Below, one piece after another: positions 11,912 to 23,929 of a stretch of 64,000 bases of DNA (its first letter is position 1; every line of letters begins with the position of its first letter). The position numbers were made by a program, and so were the translations under genes. Location: contig CM035152.1 in NCBI GenBank assembly GCA_020205615.1, forward strand, positions 156,101,669-156,165,668, written 5' to 3'. The DNA comes from Panax quinquefolius (taxonomy: Eukaryota; Streptophyta; Magnoliopsida; Apiales; Araliaceae). The notes beneath the pieces were generated by a model, which searched no databases, was not told where the DNA came from, and worked only from the letters and a program-made list of their open reading frames with translations.

Positions 11912-14900
11912 TGCCCTAACAAACCTTTCTGCTGGTTCTGGCAATTTAGGTTCATCACATCCCAGAGGAGTGTTTTCTGCTGTGGCAGTTAGATTTCCAA
12001 AACCCAATCCAAAATTACGTAGTACTATTATCTTTTGGCAATCGAGCTCGTTGGACACCTTCTTTTTCTGCAGCATTTAAATTAAGCATGAAGACGTGAT
12101 GCCTTGTAGGTACATTAATAAATATAAACTACATACCTTATCTGATCCAGCTGAGTCTGTGGCGGCTTTCTTTAACTTCTCCGTCTCAAGCAACATCATA
12201 TGTGTATACTCAGAAATGATTGAATTTTGTATGCTCAGTTTTGATATCTGGCAAAAAAAAGAGTAAAAAAGGTTGAGGTAATGTTTTTTTGATGCAACAG
12301 AAAATGTTATGAGAGGGAATTCCAAGAAAGCAATGAGAAACAGTCTTGAGCAGTGATTGCAAAGTGGTAATTAAGTATATATTAATCCATGTAATGGGTA
12401 TGGACTTTTTCATCCTAATCATATGTTGAGAAGTTAAATGGCCAATAAAAGCAATAGGAAAAGTTGGAGAATTGTTTATGAAGATATTAAGATCAATGTA
12501 TAAGGATATTGCTGCGCTACATCAATTAATCATCCAGATCAACTACCAAATAAGAGAATAATAGTTGATAAAATATGATAACTGCTAAGCTACCGAAGGT
12601 TCCGCAATCCAATTAAATTTTCCTTCTCAGATTTTCTCATTATGTCTTGTGGAATCATCTCTACATTAAATTCCAGGGCTAGACAACGTTGAACTGAAAG
12701 GCTTTCTAAGCCAATTTAGCTCTTCGCAGTCTCACTATATAATCTAAACATAGTTTGAAATACTATAGGCTGTAATATTATACCTTTTCCTCGAGCTCTT
12801 TATTCTCTGAAAACCATGCTTGAGCCGTGTATAGTTCAATCTGTTGCTTTGCAAGTACCTGTCAGACAGGGAGAGATCAATTGACATATAATAAAGGTAA
12901 GTTTTTAATAAATTCATGTAGAATTAAGCATTGAGAACTCTCAATTTAAACTAGAATCACTCAAATACATTGAGAATTCATGGCTCAAAATATGTTGCCT
13001 AACAAATCTTGGTTACTCATAAAACAGAAAGGGATATTAAATAAACATCATCAGTGAACTAGGTATTATCTATCTGTTCCCACTTATAGGAGCAGGGATT
13101 TTTTAGAAATAAGAGAGAGAGAGAAAGGGTACCTGCAAACTGGATAACACCCAGAGATATGACATGTAACTGATGAACTTTATTGAGCTGTGCATCTAAG
13201 GGAATTAAAACACTAGTAGATATACAAATCAAAACAGTTGAAATAAAATTTAAAAAAAATGGTATTTTATTTAGTTGAAGACATTCTTTATTCATAACCA
13301 TAAAATCTATATACACAACCAAAGTGCCTGGAAAAAGCGAAGATCATATATTGAAATATCAAGCATGGATGGCTTCCGTAACTATAGATGGATCCAAGAC
13401 ACCAAATGAAACATATAAAGATCACATACAACATATTACTGATATTAAAAAGCAGGCACCTTACCTTGTCAAGAGGTATATCCTTTGCCTCTTGTACCTT
13501 CAAGTCTATGGAGAAATTGCTCATATCCGCAAGGATGCCTTTAGCTTTAAGGGTACTAGGGAAATCTCCCTGGTATCTCCCGGATATTATCAATGGGCTT
13601 TCAGACAGAAGGTCAGGTATACGTGAAGGATACACCTATAATATGAGGATTTTAAGAACTTAAAATTTAAAATAAAATTCAGATCATTCAGAATGTTTTG
13701 CCTAGTGCAAAACATGAAACAAAAACAAAAAAGAAAGAAGGAAAAGCAGGAAGGTATTTGACAGAACTCTATTGAAATTACAAGACATGTACAGTTTAGA
13801 ACTATAGACCAGATTATGGAAAAAGTGAACAAAACACACTTCTTTGTACAGTTACCACCCGTAAATATTGTCCAAGGTGAATACAGGAATATTTGATGGC
13901 CATGGTACAAAATGTAACTCTCTCTTAAACAAAATTTTATCTTATTAAACAATACAAAGTAGATACACCAGTGATGAGATAGATAACAAACATTAAAATT
14001 CTGAATAGTTAGTGAGGAATCCCATTAATGGAAAATTAGGAATGAAATTCTTTAGTCAAGTCTGAAGATAAAGAGAAGAGGAAGCTATAATGAGGATAAA
14101 GCATACCTCAAGATCATCAAGATTGTCCAAACTGTCAATGCTTATATTTGCAAGGATGGTTGAGGAAGCTCTAGAAAAGAAACTTTTCATTCGAACCTCA
14201 ATTGAATCTAACAAACACGAAACATATTGCGGAAAACATGTTATTTTACAAAACATCCACATGCTTCCTAACATAAATTTATCGATAAGGTATATTTTGG
14301 AGAAGTTAAAAGACATTATTGCCAACAGCATAAAGGAACACTTAAATATCACATATTTATTATGTGGAAGGAAGAAAAACATGAAGAGTGAGAGAGGAAA
14401 TTGTTTTATGTCTTATAGACTTATAGAACCACATTGCAAATTTATATACTACAACATTATCCAACTTATAAAAAGGATAACTTAAAACTTCCCCTCAAAT
14501 TGGAGCAAAGATATTTCTATCACCTAACTACCACAAGACCTTAGTCAGGATATCAGCAAACTAATCACTTGTACTTTCCACAAGGACAGAAAATGAGACC
14601 CACTATCAAGTTTTCCTTAATAAAATACCAATCTATCTCTATGTGATTCGTTTAATCATGCTGAACAGGATCATGAGCAATGTCAATGGCAGCCTTATTA
14701 TAACAAAATAAATTCACAAGACCATCCAATGAAAGACCTTATTCTGCCAAGGATGATCAAGTCAACAAGAGCTTGGACACCAAGAGTCTAAGCTCGGTAT
14801 TCAGCTTTAAAATCTATAACCCACAAAACACTAGAGCAATTTTTCATGATCCAACCCACAAAAAGAGTTCTACTGATCGCTTATTTTATAAATTCATCTA

Positions 14901-17900
14901 TTTAGGAGAAAGGATTCAATGATAGATGTTAAAGTAAGAAGTTACCTGCATCATAAGCAGCATCATAATGGCCCCTGCCAATTATTGCAAGCATTCGCAG
15001 AAAATAGTGGTTACAGAAGGAACCTGCAAAGTTTTAAGATGACATTTCAACTAAAAGGTCCATAAAAGAAAGGAAATATGACACCTGCACATGCAATAAC
15101 AGTTATTTCTCAATTACAACATAAAAAGTCGATCATTGGAAGAAAGAACCTGAATTTTTTTTAAAATGAAAATTCAACTAAAAGATTAATAAATCGAACA
15201 CAGTCTGACACCTGAAGGTGCAATAACAGTGATCTTTGCATAACATCATATAGTGACATCAAAGTTGGGGTAACATAAAACATGAACGAGAAGATATACA
15301 ACTATCAAACAGAACCAAAATGTTACAGTTTTTATCAACCTTTGCCTATGTTGAGACATGCACCCCTTGGTCCACAATCGCAAACCCGAGCAAAAAAAGT
15401 AGTTAAAACTTAAAAGGATAATCAATGTCCATTTGTCAGGCATAAATCAGCTCTGACTCTGTGAATGGCACACCTTACCATTCTCATCATGGTAGGAATA
15501 TCCAGGCTTGGAAATAAGCAACAATTTACGCAAGGAATATAAAAGGGCAAAAGAAAATATATTTTATGTAATTTTCTTTTACAAGTTATGTAAACCAAAA
15601 ATTAACATATTAAAAAGTCAGCCAAAATGTTTAAACTTTCAACAAACTTTAATACTAAAAACTACATATACATGTTTCCTATATGAGAGTCCTATAACTT
15701 AAGCCATAATGATGGATATTGAAACACAAAATCATTACCTATGCCAAAGGTATAAAGACGTGGGTTTATTGATCCTTGATTTGTTGGATGACTTTTCATA
15801 ACTTCACAAATGTGTCTCTCATCTTCAACAGCCCCGTCAGTGATGAGAAGAATAATAGGAGTGGACTTGTGGGTATTGGACATCATCTCTAAGGCCTAAG
15901 AAAGGGGATGAGAAAAGTCCAATTAGAGTTGACAGAAAAGGATTATAATTTACAGTCACAAGTTGTAAAAATAGATGCCAATAGAGAAAAGTATAGGTGA
16001 TCTGTGAATAAAACAAAAATAAAGTGAACGTGAAAAATATTTGAGTCTCAAAATTATGTATTTCATCTTCGTGAAGCACAATCGTACCTAATCATAAAAC
16101 ATTTTTACCCTGCATGGTGCACTACAGGAATTAAGAGAAGCTTACAAGCGTAGATACAAAAATGCAGAATATTTACAGAAAATTGAGATTAAAAACTTAC
16201 TTTGCACTTAATTGGTGAAAATCAGCAAGCATAGAATGTATGTTCCTTCAACAATTCGTTTATCAAATGAGCATCAATAAAAATAGTCATAACTTCAAGC
16301 AATGATAACCAACTAATGGTTTCCTAGGAAAAAAACCAATAGCACAAAAAAGACCATCGGAGCTACACAAAATTTGGGTCCAGTCAATAAAGATGTTAGT
16401 TGATGAAATTCTACATGAGAAAAATGTATGCTCTAGTTTAACATGGTCAGGTCAACAAGTCAGCACCAAATAATTAAATTTACGGGTTAAGAATATGTTG
16501 TTATTTCAGCAGCAGTGAACTGACAATTGCATACAAACAACATAATTAGACTATAGCAGACAGACAAAGATAAGTAAACAACAAACAAAACATTCTGGAT
16601 AAGTTCATTGGAAAGTTGAAAACCAAAAGGAAATGAAACAAGACCTTATTCAGGGGAAGCAACAAATTTGTACCACCCCCCTCAACAAAGTTCATGTTAA
16701 TCCACTCCATAACTTTTTCAATAGCCTCCTTGGTTGCCAACTCCAGAGATGAAGAGAATAGGTAAGTCTCATCATTAAATGCTATTACATTAAATGAGTC
16801 TGCTGGATCAAGATTTGAGAGTGCTGCAGAGAGTGCATTTTTTGTATCCTCAAGTGGCTTCCCCCGCATGCTTCCGCTTATATCAACCACAAACAACACT
16901 TCCTTTCTAAAAACCTATCAAAAGGATTGAACGAAAAGACAACATTTTAATTAGCCAAGACAAAACACATATTAGTAAAACTGATAATGAACAAAAATTC
17001 GAGATTGGAAGGAGAGACAAATCATCATTCTTTCTAGAAAAATTGAGAAAACAACTTCATAGGGAAAGCCAATTTGAGAATTCTATATCTTCTACACTTG
17101 TCACAACAAGAAGATCTCCTTGAATTGATTATTCGTCTAACTCCAATTTATTTACATTAGTCAAATTCAGCTCAACTTATAAGTTATAAACTCTTCCAAA
17201 CCTTTTAATTTAATAAAAACTTGAGCATTATCCTCAAGTTTATGCTCATTTTATAAACGAGATAATCCTGAACAGGCTCAGGCTTTGCATAGTCCAGATT
17301 GTGACATGCTGCATGGAAAATGTGTGTAAGACAGTAAGCCCACTTAACTTCATCCACCACTTAACCCCACCCCAAATATGTTGGCTAGGTGTTACCATAT
17401 AAATATTATACTCAAGCTCGAACTAGGTAATACTTGGCCCAAATCAATTCATTTCCACTAAGAGATTCATCTCTTAAGGTGTTAAAAAGTACTCTCTCCT
17501 TCTGGCTTTACTTGTCTCCTGTTTTGATGTGTGACATGGATTTTATTATTTTAAGGTGCGATAAAATCACACTTATAGATAATATTTAAAAAAAAAAAGA
17601 TTTTACATACTCACCTTATTTATTATTTTTAAGGAATATAAACTATAATTGAGTTTTATTGCATTTTAAAAATCCGTGCTACATGCACAGACAAAAAAAT
17701 AGACAAGTAAAGCCTGGACGGATGTAGTAATTAGACTCTTCCGTTTTATATAAAAGTTTCCCTATCATTTTTCTCATTCCATCTCTTCATATTTAATTGT
17801 TCCAATAACTCCCAAGTCCCAGCACATGAATGCAGACATACATGCACAATGTGAATCAACTAGGAGAATTTTTGAAGCTTGAGTTAGTGACCCACTTGGT

Positions 17901-20296
17901 CATTTCTCTACCATTCAATGACACCTAGTCTCTCTCACTTACAAATGAGTTTATTACAATTAAATGATGTACCAAGAGTAGCTTAACCAAGTTATATTCA
18001 AGGTACACAATCCATTAGGGATATCTGTATAAATAGTCCAATCCTTTATATTCAAGGTACACAATCCATTAAGGAGCTTCATTAACAAGCAAAAGGAAGA
18101 AAACAGAAACCGACCTTTCTACTATGTTCACTTCCTGGAAAAAGATAGAGGCAGAACATTTCCCTCTGATCAATGTCAAGTATTGATGGTGATTGCAAAA
18201 TCACACCACCAGAAGCACTAGTAGAAACCTGAAAAGGGATAGATGAATCAAAAAGATAAGTTCAAATGGAAAGTCTCCCTAAGCATGAAACATCTAGGAT
18301 CATTAAAGCTTCAGCTTTCAGCAAATTTTAACTTATGTAAAACTTAGTGAATGCCTTTGCATGGTATTAACATATTGTAGTATCAACTTATGGATAGTAA
18401 CTTACACCATAGGTAAAGGAAAAATCACTGCTTGACCATGTGAGAACATCTGATTCATATAAGAAACCTAACTTTCCCCCTTGGCGTCTTAGTTCCTGAA
18501 TCCAAAAATCGTATGGCTTAGTTATTTGTCAACTAAACTAATATAATTCAAAATGTTAACTTAAATTTAGTAAAGCTGCACCTTTAGAGGATGACTGATT
18601 GTCTTGCACAAAACTTCAGTTCCAGGACCAGAGTTCACATTAAGTTGTATCTTCTCCTTTTTGGACATCTTCTTTCCAGCAGGGGTGACAAACTCTGGGA
18701 AACTATATGGTATATTCAAGGTAAATCGGCCATCCTGATACAATAGTTTTTGGGACCATCTTACTTTGATTGAAAGGTTGGTACCCCCGTCAACCTGCAA
18801 GACAAGGACATGAATTTTAGGAATAAATGGAATAAAAGATACAGTTCTAACTTCTAAGTCATGAAGAAATACAATCAATCCGATTTATTAAATGCAATCT
18901 GCAGGTACCTGGGGTATTGTAAAAGTAAATATATGAGGCTTTAGAAAACATCCATCTTCAGGTTTGGGTACTTTTTCTGTGTCCTTTTTGTCATCCGTGG
19001 CAACCAGCTGAGTAGAATATGACTTCCTGGGTGTGTCAACCTCAACACCTAGAATTGAACCCTGTTAGCCAAATAATATATTACTTGAGAACAAAAAAAT
19101 CAATAACATTGTGTTATTTGAAACGGCAACAACAAAGAGTTACTAATCTTTACTTTCAAGATAGAAGTATTAATGATATAGATGCCGTTAATGGGTCGTA
19201 TATTCCACAACCAGGACAACATGGATATTCATACGGCTAACCCTGAGTGTATAAACACTTTCCCCCATTAGAAGACATTGGCCACTTTTAATACATACAT
19301 AGAATGATATTGCAGCTAAAGAAAGACTGTTAGTCAATTTATGAAGAGCAACATGTGTATCATGAAAGATGTTCAGGTGAGTGACATGAGTCCAAGGAAA
19401 GATATAGTTTTTTGGGCCTTTCAGTTCTCTTAATCTCAAGTGCTCATTGGATGCATATTCTACCAAAGATCAGTCTGAGGTTATTTATGGGTTTACAACT
19501 TTCTTGGGGGTAGCTTGGTTACAGTAGATGCACGACCAAGCTGGCTACAGTAGTAGATGCATGAGCAAAGCTGAACGATCTCGATCCAAACTATTTAGCT
19601 TATTTAACAGCTCCTATGTTTCAAATTTTATAACAGGTAAAAGTCAAATGCTTTTAGAAAATGAATAATAGTTAATTTCGAAGACACATAACAACACATC
19701 ATTGACACCAATGAACTTGTACCATGGTCAATTATTAGAAGTCGTTTGTTTTGAATCATTAGGATCAATAAAACTCCAATAAGGCAGGTTAGAAAAAGAG
19801 AGATACAATAATTATATTTCCGTCTTTCAAGAACAGCTCCCAAACAGAAACTAGAGCAAGAAAACCCAAAAAAGCAAACAATTCAAAATTTGATAGATTA
19901 TTATACCTGTTCGCCCATAGGAATGGAAATACGACAATCACAGTGCTTGCTTCCCATAACACAATGAACTCTCCAGGAGCCACTAATCGTCACGAACGCC
20001 GTATCCAAATAACAATCAGCTTCAACTGAAATCCCGTTCATCTGAAGCGGAATCAAAGCCGGAGGATCACACCTTCCGTGCACGTGCGGCTGGTAGCTCG
20101 GAATGTCGGGATTATCAACGACCGTCGGATCGGGGATCACGGCGTAAACCATAGGAGCCGACGGGAGGAACGATTGCAGAGACTTCTCCATCGCCGCCAT
20201 AGGCTTCGGCGGCGCCACCGACCGATCCTTCCCAAAGTATATCCTCTTCGAGAGCCTAACGCCATCTTCCACCGCTTTTAAAAATTCGTCAGTCAT
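11744..20296 (-). CDS. VWA / inter-alpha-trypsin inhibitor heavy chain-like protein (AT1G19110-type), 13 exons
   Basis: Exons (minus strand, in order): 20296-19907, 19061-18909, 18794-18582, 18495-18406, 18228-18115, 16914-16645, 15895-15739, 15023-14946, 14207-14107, 13635-13465, 12858-12784, 12247-12137, 12067-11744. They join in frame to 2247 nt (748 residues), close to the Arabidopsis homologue. The N-terminal part has the VIT-like conserved blocks (PSYQPHVHGRCDPPALIPLQ; SWRVHCVMGSKHCDCRI). From residue about 321 lies a von Willebrand A domain with the metal-binding DISGSM motif (Asp331, Ser333, Ser335) and the later ITDGAVEDERHI block. The last 55 residues hold 17 Cys. The family's biochemical role in plants is not established; VWA domains generally bind protein partners through a metal site. 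I see no signal peptide. Confidence 0.93.
14350..14885 (-). pseudogene. Ty1/copia remnant (RNase H end and LTR start) in intron 8 of the VWA gene
   Basis: On the minus strand, between exons 8 and 9, broken frames read NKAAIDIAHDPVQHD, then TNHIEIDWYFIKE and FADILTK, the conserved end of Ty1/copia RNase H. A purine-rich tract (TTTGAGGGGAAGTTT) follows at about 14490, as expected just before the 3' LTR. Stops and frameshifts show that it is old. I found no matching second LTR. Confidence 0.75.
17492..17727. mobile_element. Stowaway MITE in intron 5 of the VWA gene
   Basis: A 236-bp element bounded by TA (17490-17491 and 17728-17729). Its ends are inverted copies: CTTTACTTGTCT on the left corresponds to AGACAAGTAAAG on the right, and CTCTCTCCTTCTGG pairs loosely with the complement of CCTGGACGGATGTAG. 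Confidence 0.8.
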
Positions 20297-20412
20297 AGAA
20301 ATTTATCGATGGAGAAAAAGTTAGGGTCTGGAATTTAGAGGATAAAAAGAAGATTTTGGGAAAAGGATTTGTCCCGTTAATTAAAGGCGTCACCGACGGA
20401 TTGGAATTTGTG

Positions 20413-20421
20413 CTTTTTATA
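20413..20421 (-). promoter_or_regulatory. Probable TATA box of the VWA gene
   Basis: The minus strand reads TATAAAAAG about 120 bases upstream of the start codon at 20296, a normal spacing for a plant core promoter with a 5' UTR of roughly 85-90 nt. It is placed by position and motif only. Confidence 0.5.
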
Positions 20422-20448
20422 GTAAGGATGGATTTCGGAGTTAGCTAT

Positions 20449-20493
20449 GGGAATGGGAATGGGAATGGGAATGGGAATGGGAATGGGAAGGGG
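20449..20493 (+). repeat. (GGGAAT)n microsatellite upstream of the VWA gene
   Basis: About seven perfect GGGAAT units followed by GGGAAGGGGTGGGGG. It lies about 30 bases upstream of the probable TATA box of the minus-strand VWA gene. Regular GGG runs make it a candidate G-quadruplex on the non-template side. Confidence 0.9.
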
Positions 20494-20499
20494 TGGGGG

Positions 20500-21136
20500 C
20501 ACGAGCTCTGTGTGTGCTCTCGTAGCTAAGCTGTGTTTTTAAAATAGTAAACGTTGGAACTGGACCAATGTTTGAATGACACGTAGGCTGCCGGCGTGTA
20601 ATCCAGCCTGGCTTTTTGGTTTTATCCGGTAGGGTATTTATGTAATTTTGGTAAGCTTTGTTTATTGCGTTTGGAAAAATTATGATGTAACGGATACTTT
20701 ATTTTGATTACAAATTTGGAAGAGTTATGATCAAAGAAAAGAATTGTTTACAAGTACCCCTCCAATCCAATCTCCCTCTCAAGATGTGACCGATTCTCTC
20801 TCTTTATTGTGGGCCTCATTATATCTATTCATAATTGGATAGACTCCCACCATTTTGAAGTTTGATGTTGATTCTTCATAAACATATAGTATAATACTTG
20901 ATCAGTTCTAGGTAGTTTTAGATTTATGCACAAGTACTAAGGTAATGATTGTATAACATTAATTATAATATCAATTGTCTATATTACCCTTGTATTAGAA
21001 TACGAGATTCTTATTTATTAGATAGAGTATAAAATAGTGAGAGAACTAAAGTTACATTTAATACTTGGGGTAATATTAGAAATTAAGCAGAAATTTTCAA
21101 ATGACTTATGTTAAAGAACAAAAATATTTCTCTAAA
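20500..21136. other. Intergenic DNA upstream of the VWA gene
   Basis: AT-rich sequence between the VWA promoter region and the Tat-type retrotransposon. I see no gene, RNA or element terminus here. Confidence 0.55.
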
Positions 21137-21141
21137 ACCAC

Positions 21142-21783
21142 TGTTGGGTCGTGATATTTTATCTCTTTGGGCCGAATATATCGGGCTTATTCTTTTTTAT
21201 TCTATTGGGCCTTTATTATTGAATTATGAAAATCATTAAGTTCAATCATCATATTATTATAATAAGAGATTGGTCGATGGATCAATCCTTTAGACATTTT
21301 AAATATCTACAATCTTTGTCTTGTAATGATGAAAAAGCATATCGGTTGACTAAAGAACTCGCCATGCATTAATGTGGATGGGATTATAATAATTTCGGCC
21401 AGAGTAATGATGATCAAAAAGAATAAACTACATGCGAATGGCGAGAACCCATCGAATAAAGGGAAATGTCGTAGGTAGTAGTGGGTATTTGCGATAATTG
21501 AGCGAGGAGGTATAACTTGGCAAGGAAGTCTCCACCAAGAGGTATGTTCTCATATACTTCTTCATTTAGAATCACATACACATGAGAATTATCATTTTCT
21601 CTATACGCCTTTAAGCGATATAGCCTCCGTTTTCGATAAACCTTGTGAATTCACATATCGACTCTCACGCCGAAGCTATCCCCGACGGAACCGCCGTCGA
21701 GCTTGAGGTGTTTATCGTGTTTACGCTGCGGGATCGGGGCGTTTTAGGTGATTGGGGCGTGACGAAAGATCTTGGCGTTAACA
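21142..21783 (+). repeat. 5' LTR of the Tat-like element
   Basis: It begins TGTTGGGTCGTGATATTTTA and ends CTTGGCGTTAACA, and pairs with 31358-32000. Differences include C/T and G/A changes and small indels, for example GGATCGGGGCG here against GGATCAGGACG in the 3' copy. Confidence 0.9.
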
Positions 21784-22700
21784 TTGGGCGCTAGAAGGAG
21801 GGTCTCTTTTCAATCACAATTGTTTAAATTTGCTTGAAAGATGATGAGGAGTAGAGATGGAACCTAAGGAAGGATGAGCAATGGTCGTTAGTTCATCAAC
21901 GCCTCGTATTTGAAAGAAAGGATCGCTTGGGTCCTTCTAAAAGTGCTTTCATGAGAACACGGCTTCTAAACACAATTCGTAAGAACTTCGTCCAAGATCC
22001 GTGGTGGAGCCGGAAGGAAGTTAGTTTTCAACGCCGATAAAGGCGTGATCCCAATCCAAAGCGGGTGGCGGTTCGTGACAACCAGACTCATCGTCAAGTG
22101 GTCGGAAGACCGAGCTACCAAGTCAAGCGAGGATGGGCGATGAAGCGGATAAGGCTTTGGAGGTTCTCATAAGACAAAGGGAAGATATAGCGAAAACAGA
22201 TGCTTGGTGAATGAGTCGAGAGAGGCAAGCATCTAGCCATTTTCATTAGAAGGACGAAGTAGCATAAGGAGGTACCCCGTCGGAAGGGGTAAGGAGCGGA
22301 ACATTCTATACGTGTGTCCGGGGATCATTCTCACGATGGGAGGAGATCGAGAAGCGAACGCCTTGGCCTCGAAGAAGGCACGGCGATCGTTAGATCAATT
22401 CATCACAACGATGAAAGACGAAGAAGCGGTCGAGAGAAATTATGTCGAAACCCGAAGGGAGAATCTCATCACAATCGTTCTCATCGTGAGGATGAGATTT
22501 TACGACTTAGTAAATCAAGAAGTCCATGAAGGCGGTGAGATCGGCAGGAAGGGTCGATCCATTCCAAGCCTAATGTCGCCAAGAGAAGGAGATCTCATCA
22601 CAACCGAAGGTGTTGATTTTACGTAAAGAGAGTTGAAAGAACTCAAAACAATTGGCCGAGGTCCAACGGTGAAAGATACTTACGGAAAGAAGGCGTCCCT
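21784..22700 (+). other. Leader between the 5' LTR and gag
   Basis: About 0.9 kb, richer in purines and GC than the flanking genome, with short broken frames only. It begins with the primer-binding-like stretch right after the LTR. Long leaders are usual in Tat-type elements. Confidence 0.6.
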
Positions 22701-23750
22701 TTTTTCTCGATATTCTTCGGGAGAAAGCGGATGCTACCAAAAAGTTACCTCGCGTGGAAAGCTATGATGGGTCGGGGAGATCCTTATGACCATAGTCAAA
22801 GCGTCAATCGACTAATGGATTACTATGACTTTTCTCGATCTTCTAAATGTCATACTTTTGTCACTACTTTGAGAAAAGACGGCAGAGACGGTGGATGGGG
22901 ACTTTACCATCGGATTCTATCTCTTCGTGGGTGAACTTTGTGATAAGTTCCATGCCCGTTTTGGAAGCAAACAAGAAGAAGGGTAAACCTACAGTGCTCT
23001 TTAAAGACAAGTCCCAAGTAGCTTCACCAATGAATCTTTAGCCAATATGTAAAGAGGTTTAGGGAAGCGGTCGGACGGTGTCCGATCTTAATGATCTCAA
23101 GTTGTTGGATTGTTCGAGAATGGGCTAGATCTAGTTAAATCGGAGAAATTGGTAAAGAAATTGATGTTTCACCATCCGAAAAAGCCTAGCGAAGCCTTTC
23201 ACAATGAAGGCTATATTGTTATAGAAGAGGCTATGAGCAGCTTGAAAAATCCTTCTTTGAGCGGTTAAAGGAGGTAGAGGTTCCCAAAGTCGATGTTGAT
23301 CAGAGAAGAGTTGGAGGATACAACCAAAGGGCAGAAGGTAGTTCGAAGAAGAATAGTAACTCGTGGCGACAAGGCAGCAATCGTACACCTGTTCCTACCC
23401 CGAAGGTAAATAAGGTTTATACCCAGTTGAATACAGAGAGGTCGATAATTTTGGATCAGATCCGAAACCAGCCTTTCTTTGAACCACCTCGTGATAATTA
23501 CAAAACGGGACATGGCAACCCTCGCAAATATTGTGGTTATCATCAAGTCTTTGGTCGTCATACACTAATGAGTGTTGTAATTTAAAGGATTTTGTAGAAA
23601 GCAAGATTAAAAAGTACTTCTTGCGATTCAATATGTACGAGAAAGACCGCCAAGATCAAGTGATTATTAATCGCACTGATTCAAAGCGGTTCAAGTACCT
23701 GCTTTGTTCAAAATGCTCCACCACCGCCAAAGGCAAGTCGTTGATGTAAT
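22700..23750 (+). pseudogene. Tat-like gag remnant
   Basis: About 22725-23060 reads, across two frames, the retrotransposon Gag signature (GDPYDHSQSVNRLMDYYDFS, then TFVTTLRKD and WGTLPSDSISSWVNF). Further along, at about 23500-23650, is a CHFH-like segment typical of this lineage (NPRKYCGYHQVFGRHT, then CNLKDFVESKIKKYFLRF). Several single-base or few-base indels interrupt the frame. Confidence 0.8.
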
Positions 23751-23929
23751 AGCTGGTGGGTCTGTTGGGAAATTAGTAGGGAAGAAGAGGAGGTCTTATC
23801 TTGATTGATTATGTCAATAATGAGATGCTACTACGAAGGTTGTGAGGCCTTTCCCAGAACTATTATTTCATTTACGGATGCTGATTATCCTTTGAGCCCA
23901 TTGAAGCCGCATGAAGGGGCCTTTGGTGA

